A program made the translations under genes and the position numbers. Shown piece by piece: positions 32,127 through 40,172 of a stretch of 64,000 nucleotides of DNA (positions within the stretch are counted from its first letter, which is position 1; the number at the start of each line of letters is the position of its first letter). Below the pieces are notes generated by a model. The model saw nothing but the letters and a program-made list of their open reading frames with translations. It made no database searches and was not told the origin of the DNA. The DNA is from CBDBBY01 sp965203795 (GTDB lineage: Bacteria > Pseudomonadota > Alphaproteobacteria > Rhodobacterales > Rhodobacteraceae). Location of the stretch: positions 806,001 through 870,000 of the forward strand of contig OZ241915.1 of the NCBI GenBank assembly GCA_965203795.1. Direction: 5' to 3'.

Positions 32127-32917
32127 GGCGCGGCTGCGGCGGCCGCAGGCCCTTCCGCTTCAACAGAGGGCGGCCGCGAGGGGGGAAGCGGAAGCCTCAT
32201 GTATTCGTCCTCCGGAATCCGCACCAAGCCGCGGCAGGGGACCAGTTCCCGGTCGCGGGGATCGAGTGCCTTCGCGGCGGCGTCTACAGCCCGAAACAGC
32301 GCGGACGCCAGCCGCGGATAGCTGGTGACGAAGGGCAGGCCCGGCGTCGCGGAAGTTCGCCCGACAACTCTGAGCTGCCGCGACCAGTCCCGGAATCGCT
32401 GAATCAATTGCCACGAGGCGGGATCGAGAGCCGCGATTTCCGCGTCGCCGCGGCAGACGGCTTCGGCGGAGCGGAGATGCGATCCGGTTTCCAGATAGCT
32501 CCCGAACGCGATGCCGCGGTCATCCGCTTCGGCAACCGGCGCAGCCCATCCGGACTGTGAATCGATGCCGTTGTAGGCCAGCCTCGATCCCGCGAACTGC
32601 TCGAATCGGGTTCGCGCGTCTTTCCCCGCTGCGACGAGTACGCTGCAATAGTATCCCGGCTCGCAGCCGGGGAGGCCGGTGTCGGGGGACCCGACCAGCT
32701 GGAGCCGGATGTGCAGGCCCGCCCGGAACGGCAGCCCGCAAGTCTGCGAAAGCAGCACTTCACCGCTGTGCCAGACCGCTTCGCGGCCGTTTTCCCGATC
32801 AAGCCGCGACGGCGGGTAGACGCCATCGCGGCGGAGCTGCGCGCGTATGAGGCCCCAGAACCTGTCGTTCGCGCCTTCGGTCTCGGGCCAGTCGTACATC
32901 GGAAGGCTTGCGATCAT
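32123..32917 (-). CDS. PhnD-like periplasmic-binding-fold protein without signal peptide
   Basis: 264 residues resembling phosphate/phosphonate ABC solute-binding proteins: early S-L-P-M-Y-D-W, L-S-Q-T-C-G-L-P-F, Y-N-G-I-D-S-Q-S-G and A-A-L-D-P-A-S-W-Q-type segments. There is no N-terminal signal peptide or lipobox, and no permease or ATPase lies nearby. It probably acts in the cytoplasm or as an orphan sensor, not as an importer subunit. The start was set where ATG overlaps the TerB stop (ATGA). The Ala/Pro-rich tail is low complexity. Confidence 0.75.
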   Translation of the reverse strand: MIASLPMYDWPETEGANDRFWGLIRAQLRRDGVYPPSRLDRENGREAVWHSGEVLLSQTCGLPFRAGLHIRLQLVGSPDTGLPGCEPGYYCSVLVAAGKDARTRFEQFAGSRLAYNGIDSQSGWAAPVAEADDRGIAFGSYLETGSHLRSAEAVCRGDAEIAALDPASWQLIQRFRDWSRQLRVVGRTSATPGLPFVTSYPRLASALFRAVDAAAKALDPRDRELVPCRGLVRIPEDEYMRLPLPPSRPPSVEAEGPAAAAAAP

Positions 32918-33357
32918 TCCGATCTCGCGGCGACCCGTCGGCGAGCCAGCGCGCTGTCCCTGTCGTTGATCCCGAGCAGGCTGGCGATCAGCCGCATGTG
33001 CCCGTGCTCCTCGTCGGCATGGCGTCCGTCGGACAAGGCAACGTCCCAAAGGGCTTCGACCAGCGCCTCCCGCTCCTCGAAGGGCACGACATCCTTCAGC
33101 TTCCGGGTGAACCTCACGGTGTCCGGCGCGTCGGTCTCGATGTTCTCGGCTTGCGCCCGCAGCTCCTCGGCGTCGTCTTGGCCGATGCCGTAGCGCGAGC
33201 GCAGAACGCAGTCGATGCGATCTCGCTCCGCGAGGGCGTAATCCCCGTCGGAACGTCCGATGCGCACCAGCAGAACGGCCAACGCTAGCCTGCAGTCCTC
33301 TTTCTCAAGGGGTTCCGGTTCAGGCGCGGAGAGTTTGGCTAGCAGGTTGCGCAGCAT
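32914..33357 (-). CDS. TerB-family protein
   Basis: 147 residues, mostly helical. It has the TerB pattern of acidic, metal-binding-like motifs: R-I-G-R-S-D-G-D-Y-A-L-A-E, followed about 70 residues later by D-V-A-L-S-D-G-R-H-A-D-E-E. No other tellurite-resistance genes are present. It heads a coupled operon with the PhnD-like and amidotransferase genes. TerB-like proteins are also linked to stress and membrane-associated sensing, so tellurite resistance should not be assumed. Confidence 0.8.
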   Translation of the reverse strand: MLRNLLAKLSAPEPEPLEKEDCRLALAVLLVRIGRSDGDYALAERDRIDCVLRSRYGIGQDDAEELRAQAENIETDAPDTVRFTRKLKDVVPFEEREALVEALWDVALSDGRHADEEHGHMRLIASLLGINDRDSALARRRVAARSE

Positions 33358-33604
33358 GGGATCGGGATAAATGAACCAACGAACCCAATCAACCGCGGCG
33401 CCGGGGATCTGTTTCGAATGTTCTTCGAATCGCTTTCAAAAGAATGCGGCCATGCAAGTCTTTGGTTCGTCAACGCCATCCCCGACGCAGGAGAGGACGA
33501 CGCCGTGACCGGGATTCATCGCGGTTCTAAGCTTGAGGATTTCAAGGCACAGCTCAACGCTAGCGGCGATTCTGCGCGCGAGCTTCTGAGAGGCGAATCA
33601 GAAC
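33358..33604. other. Intergenic stretch with nothing recognisable
   Basis: Between the terB-like gene start and the decayed toxin reading there is no convincing coding frame. Base composition is less GC-biased than the surrounding genes, marking the edge of the degenerate island. Confidence 0.4.
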
Positions 33605-33793
33605 TTATTCCATGGGGCGTTCTCTCCAGTTTTCGCGATGATGCCAGACGCGCAGGACAAAAACCGTCTCGCCATCCTCAGCAATGGAATGAACGATCAT
33701 GCGTTTCCGGGCAGGATACACACGCACCGGCGGCGTGATCTCGGGATTATCGGATGGAACCTGAAAGCTCCGGCTGATCGGACTTCGCGCCGT
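33605..33793 (-). pseudogene. RelE/ParE-type toxin remnant (C-terminal part)
   Basis: A minus-strand reading of 62 codons ending TAA at 33605 gives V-R-V-Y-P-A-R-K-R-M-I-V-H-S-I-A and V-F-V-L-R-V-W-H-H-R-E-N-W. This is the typical last strand pair of ParE/RelE-family toxins. It lies where the toxin should follow the parD-like antitoxin, and the total distance (about 90 codons) suits a full ParE. A stop and frame change remove the N-terminal part, so it is probably inactive. Confidence 0.55.
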
Positions 33794-33871
33794 TCAGCTC
33801 GTGCAGGCGCATATTCCTTGATGCCGCAGAGGGAAATACCAATCGAATCGTCTTCCGCCGCCCGCGGAAAT

Positions 33872-34123
33872 TCAATCGCCGCGGTCCGCTTGCGCCCGTT
33901 CCTTCGCCGCAGCCCAAATGTCGTTCAGGCTCCTTTCGTTCACACCGCTCTCGAACGCCTCGTCAACCAGCTTCTGCATTGCGGCAATTTTCGACGCGCG
34001 ATCCTGATCGCGCCGGATCAGGTCACGCACATACTCGCTTGCGTTGCCGTAGCGACCGGAGCTTGTCTGGACCTCGACCCAATCCTTCATCGGGTCCGGA
34101 AGGGATATGTTCATGCTTGCCAT
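33872..34123 (-). CDS. ParD-type ribbon-helix-helix antitoxin
   Basis: 83 residues starting M-A-S-M-N-I-S-L-P with the ParD pattern M-K-D-W-V-E and Y-G-N-A-S-E-Y-V-R-D-L-I-R-R, followed by a helical toxin-binding tail. GGAGG lies upstream of the ATG at 34123. Its cognate toxin downstream is truncated. Part of the gene and its promoter recur, degenerated, at 36037-36160. Confidence 0.85.
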   Translation of the reverse strand: MASMNISLPDPMKDWVEVQTSSGRYGNASEYVRDLIRRDQDRASKIAAMQKLVDEAFESGVNERSLNDIWAAAKERAQADRGD

Positions 34124-34335
34124 GTCGGCACCTCCTGCGTTCTCAATAACATTAAATAGCAATATTTGTCAATTTTTGTGTCGATCAACGGCCATTGTAA
34201 TCCCGAGAGCGGTTCAGATTTAGGATAAAAATATTTATATTCAACAGATTGCGCACTCCACCCTTGAATATTGGAACCGTTGAATTGGACGGCGTTCTGA
34301 AGATTCCGGGATGGATCGCGGTCCCGGTCGGATCC
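34023..34335. repeat. Direct repeat, copy A (parD 5' end, promoter and transposase scrap)
   Basis: This stretch aligns over about 300 bp with 36037-36342, in the same orientation. Shared landmarks are TCACGCA at the left end, the ParD start region, GTGTCGATC, CGGTTCAGAT, TTATTCAACA or its near-copy, and GATGGATCGCGGT near the right end. Copy A holds the intact parD start. The two copies enclose the AAA ATPase gene. Confidence 0.75.
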
Positions 34336-34503
34336 GGCGTCGTGGAAAGCGCCTGCAAGCGGATTGTTGGAAGTCGGCTCAAGCGAGCGCCAATGCCCTG
34401 CTCGCCGTCAAATGCTGCATCGACAACAGCCGCTGGACAGACTTCCTCGATTGGAGAGCCTGCCGCGACGCAGCCGCCTGACCACAAAAAATGGGATGCC
34501 CCC
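34318..34503 (+). pseudogene. ISKra4-like transposase 3' remnant with one element end
   Basis: Plus-strand reading V-P-V-G-S-G-V-V-E-S-A-C-K-R-I-V-G-S-R-L-K-R matches the C-terminal part of the transposase at 23185-24739. After a small internal deletion it continues in another frame as A-N-A-L-L-A-V-K-C-C-I-D-N-S-R-W. The end TGGGATGCCCCC near 34492-34503 corresponds to a decayed terminal repeat. Only the last tenth of the element remains. Confidence 0.8.
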
Positions 34504-34584
34504 GGATCCGGTTGACTAGTTGAAGCGATTCAAAATTCGTGATTTTATTGCGTGCGCGATCCAGCAGCGAAAGCATGCCGACGC

Positions 34585-35799
34585 ATGGACAAGCCCGATA
34601 ACTTGATTTTCACGCCCGGCGCAGGAATTAGCCCCCCGGTTTTGGCCGGGCGCGACAAAGAAAAAGCCACGATTACGACGGCGTTGGATGGTCTCGCAAC
34701 GGGCTTGCGCCCAGCGGAAAACATCGCCTTGATCGGCCCGCGCGGCAACGGGAAGACAGCGCTGATGAAATGGGTTAAGGCACAAGTTGGCAGCTACAAT
34801 GGCAAGGTCGATTGTGTAGAGTTGAATGCAAAATATTTTGAATCAAATCGTGATCTCGTCGCAGCGCTCTCTGATCGCGGAGTATTGTCATCCCTCGCCG
34901 ATCAAGGGGTTTCAGCGAAAATAAAATTCCCCGGATCGGAAATTGACTTTTCTCCTCAAGAGGCTGCAGGAAGATTGCTAAGATCTGTCTTGGAAAAGAG
35001 ATGTTCCAAGAATGGCTTGGCGATACTGATTGACGAAGCGCATACACTGAGTGACTATAAGCATTCGGCTCGTGGATTCTTCAACGATGTGCAATCAATT
35101 GCGGGCGATGGTCGGCCATTGCTGCTGATCCTTGCTGGAACTCCAAACATTTCGACACGGTTGGCTACAATTGAAGCCACATTTTGGAACCGATTAAAAA
35201 AAATCGGCGTTGGGCTCCTCGACGATGCAGCGGCGCATGAGGCGCTCCGAGTCCCCTTGAAGTGGATGGGCTACACCATTGAGGCCGACGCTTTGGATAG
35301 AGCGGCCAACGAGGCGCAATGCTACCCCTATTTTCTTCAGCTTGTCGGCGCCGCGCTGCACAGGGTCGTCAGAGAGGAACCCGACATGCTAGGGAGCGGC
35401 AACGGAATCGGTGGCGCAATCCTAGCGCAAGCCCTGAAGGAATTCGAGATTGCGACGAACAGCTACTATGACGAACGATATCGAGAGCTCCAATGGGCGG
35501 GAGTATTGCCCGCAGCCGAAGCCGTTGCGCGACGCTTCGTGTCGCAAGAGGCGAAATCGATTTCTGCCGCCGCGTTCGAAGTTTCCGTTTCTCGAAGCAT
35601 TAGTCCGGAATTGAAATTGCTTGCGAAGGAGCGTGGAGGGGTTGACCCCGCGGCATGGGTCCAAGCCGAACTTCGAGATTTTGGCTTAGTCTGGAGTCCG
35701 ATCGGCCACGAAGTATCGTGCGAAGCCGGAATTCCTAGCCTAATGAATTACATTTTGGACAGGGCTGACGATCTCGAACGCGAGCGGAGTCAAATTTGA
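34585..35799 (+). CDS. Lone AAA-family ATPase
   Basis: 404 residues. An AAA_16/ORC-like N-terminus (L-A-G-R-D-K-E) precedes Walker A G-P-R-G-N-G-K-T (about 51-58) and Walker B L-A-I-L-I-D-E-A-H (Asp150-Glu151). A sensor-like segment L-I-L-A-G-T-P-N follows, then a helical C-terminal half without a recognisable effector. A GTG at 34552 is an alternative start; neither has a strong ribosome site. Codon use is more AT-rich than in the neighbours, and the gene lies between two diverged direct repeats and transposon relics, all signs of transfer. Function is unknown; partners that such ATPases often have (nuclease, protease or transposition genes) are absent. Confidence 0.8.
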   Translation: MDKPDNLIFTPGAGISPPVLAGRDKEKATITTALDGLATGLRPAENIALIGPRGNGKTALMKWVKAQVGSYNGKVDCVELNAKYFESNRDLVAALSDRGVLSSLADQGVSAKIKFPGSEIDFSPQEAAGRLLRSVLEKRCSKNGLAILIDEAHTLSDYKHSARGFFNDVQSIAGDGRPLLLILAGTPNISTRLATIEATFWNRLKKIGVGLLDDAAAHEALRVPLKWMGYTIEADALDRAANEAQCYPYFLQLVGAALHRVVREEPDMLGSGNGIGGAILAQALKEFEIATNSYYDERYRELQWAGVLPAAEAVARRFVSQEAKSISAAAFEVSVSRSISPELKLLAKERGGVDPAAWVQAELRDFGLVWSPIGHEVSCEAGIPSLMNYILDRADDLERERSQI

Positions 35800-35867
35800 G
35801 AATCCAGGCCGCCTGCTTTTTTATTTCGGCGCGGATGGCTTGCAGCGTCAATCTGCATATTGCATCC

Positions 35868-36036
35868 GGGTGCATCCTAGGTTTTCGGCTCACGCGGCTG
35901 GACCGCGGCAAGCCCTTCAATCGAGAATGCCGGGCCAGCGGTTGTTATCGATGCAGAATTTGATAGCGGGCAGGGTGCTGGCGCCCGCTTTCGTTCAGTG
36001 GTACCCCCGCCTGACCAAAAAGTTTGGGATGCACCC
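35868..36036. mobile_element. 169-bp internally deleted ISKra4-like element (MITE-like)
   Basis: The left end starts GGGTGCATCC and the right end finishes GGATGCACCC, a perfect 10-bp inverted repeat. Beyond it the match to the ends of the full element at 23163-24921 continues with mismatches. The interior (about 35890-36003) is a decayed minus-strand copy of the transposase C-terminus, including C-I-D-N-N-R-W. It interrupts the second parD copy just after the Y-M-R codons. No clear target duplication is visible. Confidence 0.75.
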
Positions 36037-36342
36037 TCACGCATATACTCACTTGCGTTGCCATAACGAGAGGAGCTTGTCTAGGCCTCAACTCAATCCT
36101 TCATAGGGTCCGGAAGGGATATGTTTATGCTTGCTAAGTCATTGCCTCCTGCCTTTTCAATATAGCGAAAGATAGTATTTGTCATTTTGTGTCGATCTGT
36201 GGCCGTTGCTGTCCCGAGAACGGTTCAGATATGGACAAATAACATTGTTATTCAACAGGTTGCGTATTTCGTCTTGTATAGCGGAGTCGTTGAATTGCGC
36301 GGCCTTCCGAAGATTCCGAGATGGATCGCGGTGCCGGTCGGC
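36037..36342. repeat. Direct repeat, copy B (degenerate parD relic and promoter)
   Basis: Diverged copy of 34023-34335. On the minus strand it still reads like the ParD start (I-N-I-S-L-P-D-P-M-K-D, then stops) and Y-G-N-A-S-E-Y. It has lost the ATG and gained in-frame stops, so it is non-functional. The last part again contains the short GATGGATCGCGGTGCCGGTCG transposase scrap in shortened form. Confidence 0.72.
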
Positions 36343-36397
36343 GCGGAGTTAGGCGAAACGCGCGTGCATGCAGCGATCAGGGCCGAGCTGCCGCGCT

Positions 36398-36428
36398 AAA
36401 AGCGCGGAACGGGGCGTTCCGCGCTTTT
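36398..36428. terminator. Bidirectional rho-independent terminator after purA
   Basis: AAAAGCGCGGAAC and GTTCCGCGCTTTT form a perfect 13-bp stem with loop GGGGC, ending in T-runs on both strands. It is 44 nt beyond the purA stop and also seals the degenerate island from the housekeeping block. Confidence 0.85.
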
Positions 36429-36471
36429 GAATCATGCCGGCGGCAGGATCCCGCACGGAAGCTGTTTGATC

Positions 36472-37755
36472 TCAGCCGCCGGGGAGCTCGATCACGTCTT
36501 CGCGGCCGGGGGATGTGGAAAGCAGGCGGACCTTGACTCCGGTCAGCTCCTCCAGCCGGCGGACATACCGCGCCGCTTCCGGAGGCAGTGACGAGAAGTT
36601 CCGCGTTCCCGAGGTGTTTTGCGACCATCCCGGAACAGTCTCGTAAACGGGTTCGACCTTCGATTGCAGCGGCGGCGATGCCGGCAGCCGGTCGCAATCG
36701 CGCCCGTCGATGCGGTAGCCGACGCAGATTTTCAACCGCTCCAGCCCGTCAAGCACATCAAGCTTCGTCAATGCGAGTTCGTTGATTCCGGCGATCCTGC
36801 AGACCTGCCGCGTAAGAACGGCATCGAACCACCCGCAGCGCCGTGCGCGGCCAGTGACCGTGCCGAATTCCTGGCCCGCTTTCGACAGGTGCAGGCCGAC
36901 CTCGTCGGCCAGCTCGGTAGGAAACGGTCCCGCGCCGACGCGAGTCGCGTAGGCCTTGCTTACCCCCAGCACGGATCGGATCGATCCGGGCCCGAGTCCC
37001 GAACCTCCAGCCGCACTGCCCGGAACGACGGATGACGACGTAACGAACGGATAAGTGCCGTGGTCGATGTCGAGGAGCAGCCCCTGCGCCCCTTCGAACA
37101 GGATCGATTTGCCGGCGGCCTCCAGTTCGTGGAGCAAATTCCACACCGGCCGGGAAAACGGAAGGATCTTCGGGGCGAGCTCCGCCAGCGATTGCTCGAG
37201 CGCACGCTCGTCCACAGGCGGCGCGCCGAATGCCGAGCGCAAGGCGTTGTGATGCCGCGCAAGGCGGGAGATCGCGGCTTCAACTGCGTCCAGATTCGCC
37301 AAATCCGCAAGCCGGATGGCGCGGCGCCCGATCTTGTCCTCGTAGGCTGGTCCGATTCCGCGCCCCGTGGTGCCGATTTTGCCCGCGCCTGCTGCGTTTT
37401 CCCGCAGCGTGTCGAGTTCCTTGTGGAGCGAAAGGATCAGCGGGACGTTTTCGGCGACGGCGAGCTGTTCCGGACCGATCCGCAATCCCCGCGCCTCCAG
37501 CCCGGCGATTTCCTGAAGCAGCGACCAGGGATCCAGCACGGCACCGCTGCCGATGACGGAAAGCTTGCCGGGCCGGACGACGCCCGACGGCAGCATGGAC
37601 AGCTTGTAGGTTTCGCCGCCGACAACCAGCGTGTGGCCTGCGTTGTGGCCGCCTTGGAAGCGGACGACGGCATCGAAGCGCCCGGCAAGCCAATCGACGA
37701 TCTTGCCTTTGCCCTCGTCGCCCCACTGGACGCCGACCACGACCGTGTTCGCCAT
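36472..37755 (-). CDS. purA: Adenylosuccinate synthetase
   Basis: 427 residues. The N-terminal signature V-Q-W-G-D-E-G-K-G-K-I-V-D is at residues 8-20 and G-G-H-N-A-G-H-T holds the catalytic His. G-T-T-G-R-G-I-G-P-A-Y and G-A-Q-G-L-L-L-D-I-D-H-G-T follow. It joins IMP and aspartate with GTP to make adenylosuccinate on the way to AMP. The ATG at 37755 gives the standard N-terminus; the longer upstream frame is not protein-like. It is divergent from secG across a 178-nt region. Confidence 0.97.
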   Translation of the reverse strand: MANTVVVGVQWGDEGKGKIVDWLAGRFDAVVRFQGGHNAGHTLVVGGETYKLSMLPSGVVRPGKLSVIGSGAVLDPWSLLQEIAGLEARGLRIGPEQLAVAENVPLILSLHKELDTLRENAAGAGKIGTTGRGIGPAYEDKIGRRAIRLADLANLDAVEAAISRLARHHNALRSAFGAPPVDERALEQSLAELAPKILPFSRPVWNLLHELEAAGKSILFEGAQGLLLDIDHGTYPFVTSSSVVPGSAAGGSGLGPGSIRSVLGVSKAYATRVGAGPFPTELADEVGLHLSKAGQEFGTVTGRARRCGWFDAVLTRQVCRIAGINELALTKLDVLDGLERLKICVGYRIDGRDCDRLPASPPLQSKVEPVYETVPGWSQNTSGTRNFSSLPPEAARYVRRLEELTGVKVRLLSTSPGREDVIELPGG

Positions 37756-37933
37756 TCGCGCGGCCTTCCGGATTGTCGAGCGGATCCGCGGGATCCGCGC
37801 ATGGCGGCACTCAGCGCCGGCGGGTGCCGGGCCGGGGACTAGTAATGATTCGGACTTGCGCGGACAAGCGCATTTGGATAGGGGCGGCGCGGCGCATCCG
37901 GCGCCGATTCCGAATTGGAAGCGCGCACTTTCA

Positions 37934-38311
37934 ATGAGCAACGTCACACTTGTCATCCATTTGATCCTCGCGCTCGTGCTGATCTGCGTGGTGCTGCTCC
38001 AGCGCTCCGAAGGAGGCGGGCTCGGGATCGGCGGCGGCGGGGGCGGCGTAATGACGGGCCGCCAGGCGGCGACGGCACTCGGAAAACTGACTTGGGTTTG
38101 CGCCGTAGCGTTCCTGTGCACGTCCTTGGCGCTCACCATTCTGACCGCGCGGGAGCAGGCGGGCGACTCCGTTCTGGAGCGCCTAGGCGACGGCGCGGCT
38201 ACCGAAGACGCTGGCGAAGCCGGACAAGCGGACGACGGGCCGCTGTCGGGACAGGATCTTCTGCCGCCGACAGCCCCGGACTCTCCCGCGTTGCCGCCGA
38301 GGGCTGAGTAA
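37934..38311 (+). CDS. secG: Protein translocase subunit SecG
   Basis: 125 residues: a first membrane helix, the glycine-rich cytoplasmic loop E-G-G-G-L-G-I-G-G-G-G-G-G-V containing the SecG signature, then a second helix and an acidic, Pro-rich tail. It assists the SecYE channel in protein export. Its position before pyrG is the common alphaproteobacterial order. Confidence 0.92.
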   Translation: MSNVTLVIHLILALVLICVVLLQRSEGGGLGIGGGGGGVMTGRQAATALGKLTWVCAVAFLCTSLALTILTAREQAGDSVLERLGDGAATEDAGEAGQADDGPLSGQDLLPPTAPDSPALPPRAE

Positions 38312-38391
38312 AAGGCGTCGCAGCCGGAACCGGGCGTGCGAGCGTCCTGAATTCCCCACGAAGCCGATTGCGTTCGCCGGCGAAGTCGGCT

Positions 38392-38419
38392 AACCGTGCA
38401 AGCCCGTGCGGGCACGGTT
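38392..38419 (+). terminator. Stem-loop between secG and pyrG
   Basis: AACCGTGC and GCACGGTT form an 8-bp stem around a GC-rich loop that can itself fold (GCCCG-TG-CGGGC), followed by TTTCGT. A second palindrome, TTCGCCGGCGAA, lies at 38373-38384. It could end secG transcription or attenuate pyrG. Confidence 0.45.
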
Positions 38420-38471
38420 TCGTATTGGCGTTCCGCTCATGCGAAGGCTTACACGGGGGTTTCCTGCCGAA

Positions 38472-40118
38472 GTGACCCGATACGTCTTCATCACGGGCGG
38501 CGTCGTCTCGTCACTCGGAAAAGGCTTGGCGGCGGCGGCGCTAGGGGCTTTGCTTCAGGCGCAGGGATATACGGTTCGCCTCCGGAAGCTTGACCCATAC
38601 CTCAATGTCGATCCGGGCACGATGAGCCCGCGCGAGCACGGCGAGGTTTTCGTCACCGACGACGGTGCGGAAACGGATCTCGACATCGGGCATTACGAGC
38701 GGTTCACGGGCGTCGCGGCCTGCAAGGCCGATTCGGTTTCGTCCGGGCGAATCTATTCGAACGTTCTGGAGAAGGAGCGCAAGGGCGACTATCTCGGAGA
38801 GACCATCCAGGTCATTCCGCACGTTACCAACGAGATAAAGCAGTTCATCGCGTCGTCCGAAGAGCCGGTCGATTTCATGCTGTGCGAGATCGGCGGAACG
38901 GTGGGCGACATCGAGGGCCTGCCGTTCTACGAGGCGATCCGCCAGTTCGCGCGGGAGCGCGGCGGCGCGGAGTGCGCCTTCATTCACCTGACGCTGGTTC
39001 CCCACATCGAAGCCTGCAACGAGCTCAAGACGAAGCCCACGCAGCATTCCGTGAAGGAGCTGCGAGCGATCGGCATCGCGCCGGACGTGCTGGTTTGCCG
39101 GTCGTCACTTCCGCTTCCCGAGAAGGAGCGGTCCAAAATCGCGCTTTTCTGCAACGTGCCGCTTGAAGGCGTTGTGTCGGCGCCGAACTTGGACTCGATC
39201 TACGACGCCCCGCTGGCGTACCACCGGGCCGGGCTGGACGGAGCGGTGCTCAAAGCGTTCGGCGTCGCCCCGGCACTGGACCCGGACCTGTCGAGGTGGG
39301 ATTTCGTTTCCAAAAGGATTTCGGGCGCGGAAGGTGAAGTCCGGGTCGCCGTCGTCGGGAAGTACAGCGATGTCGAGGACGCGTACAAATCCATCGACGA
39401 GGCTCTGGCGCATGGCGGCATCGCGAACAAAGTGCGCGTCAAGGGCGAGCTGATCGCCGCCGAGGTCTTCGAGTCGGAGGACCCGACGGCCCATTTGGAG
39501 CACTGCCACGCCATTCTTGTGCCGGGGGGCTTCGGCGACCGCGGCAGCGAAGGGAAGATCAAGGCAGCCGGGTTCGCGAGGAAGCGGAAGGTTCCCTATT
39601 TGGGGATCTGTTTCGGAATGCAGATGGCGGTGATCGAGGCCGTCCGCAGCCTGCTCGACATAGGCAATGCCGGCTCCGAAGAGTTTGAAGAGGAATCCGG
39701 AGGCAGACCGAGATTCGAGCACGTCGTGTACCATCTGAGCCGATGGGACAGGGACGGCGAGACCGTTCTGCGGAATCCCGGCGACCACAAGGGCGCCACG
39801 ATGCGGCTGGGCTCTTATCCCGCGCTGCTCGAGCCGGGAAGCAAGGCGGCGGCGATCTACGGCTCGGGCAGAATTTCGGAGCGGCACCGGCACCGGTACG
39901 AGGTCGACGCGAAATATCGAACCAGGCTCAAGGAGCACGGCGTCCGGTTCTCCGGAATGTCGCCGGATGGCCGCCTCCCGGAAATCGTGGAAATCCCGGA
40001 CCACCCGTGGTTCATCGGCGTGCAGTTCCACCCCGAGCTGAAATCCCGGCCCTTCAGCCCCCATCCGCTGTTTGCCGACTTCATCCGCGCGGCGGTCGAG
40101 CAGTCGCGCCTTGTCTAG
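38472..40118 (+). CDS. pyrG: CTP synthase
   Basis: 548 residues. The synthetase domain begins T-R-Y-V-F-I-T-G-G-V-V-S-S-L-G-K-G and contains D-P-Y-L-N-V-D-P-G-T-M. The C-terminal glutaminase domain has the nucleophile in G-I-C-F-G-M-Q and ends with F-H-P-E-L. It converts UTP to CTP with glutamine. The GTG at 38472 was preferred because it gives the canonical N-terminus, although GGGGG lies a little far upstream; an ATG at 38439 would add 11 unusual residues. Confidence 0.96.
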   Translation: MTRYVFITGGVVSSLGKGLAAAALGALLQAQGYTVRLRKLDPYLNVDPGTMSPREHGEVFVTDDGAETDLDIGHYERFTGVAACKADSVSSGRIYSNVLEKERKGDYLGETIQVIPHVTNEIKQFIASSEEPVDFMLCEIGGTVGDIEGLPFYEAIRQFARERGGAECAFIHLTLVPHIEACNELKTKPTQHSVKELRAIGIAPDVLVCRSSLPLPEKERSKIALFCNVPLEGVVSAPNLDSIYDAPLAYHRAGLDGAVLKAFGVAPALDPDLSRWDFVSKRISGAEGEVRVAVVGKYSDVEDAYKSIDEALAHGGIANKVRVKGELIAAEVFESEDPTAHLEHCHAILVPGGFGDRGSEGKIKAAGFARKRKVPYLGICFGMQMAVIEAVRSLLDIGNAGSEEFEEESGGRPRFEHVVYHLSRWDRDGETVLRNPGDHKGATMRLGSYPALLEPGSKAAAIYGSGRISERHRHRYEVDAKYRTRLKEHGVRFSGMSPDGRLPEIVEIPDHPWFIGVQFHPELKSRPFSPHPLFADFIRAAVEQSRLV

Positions 40119-40172
40119 CCTTGCTGGCCATTGGCCCGCATCCGCGAAACGGGAGCGCAGGGCGGCCGCCGG

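Noticed and set aside
32914..33357. Tellurite resistance operon
   Set aside because: Only the TerB-like gene is present; TerC, TerD, TerZ and TerA are missing, so the operon call is not supported.
33418..33738. Plus-strand 106-codon frame near the toxin relic
   Set aside because: It runs antisense to the toxin remnant, has no ribosome site and no recognisable pattern.
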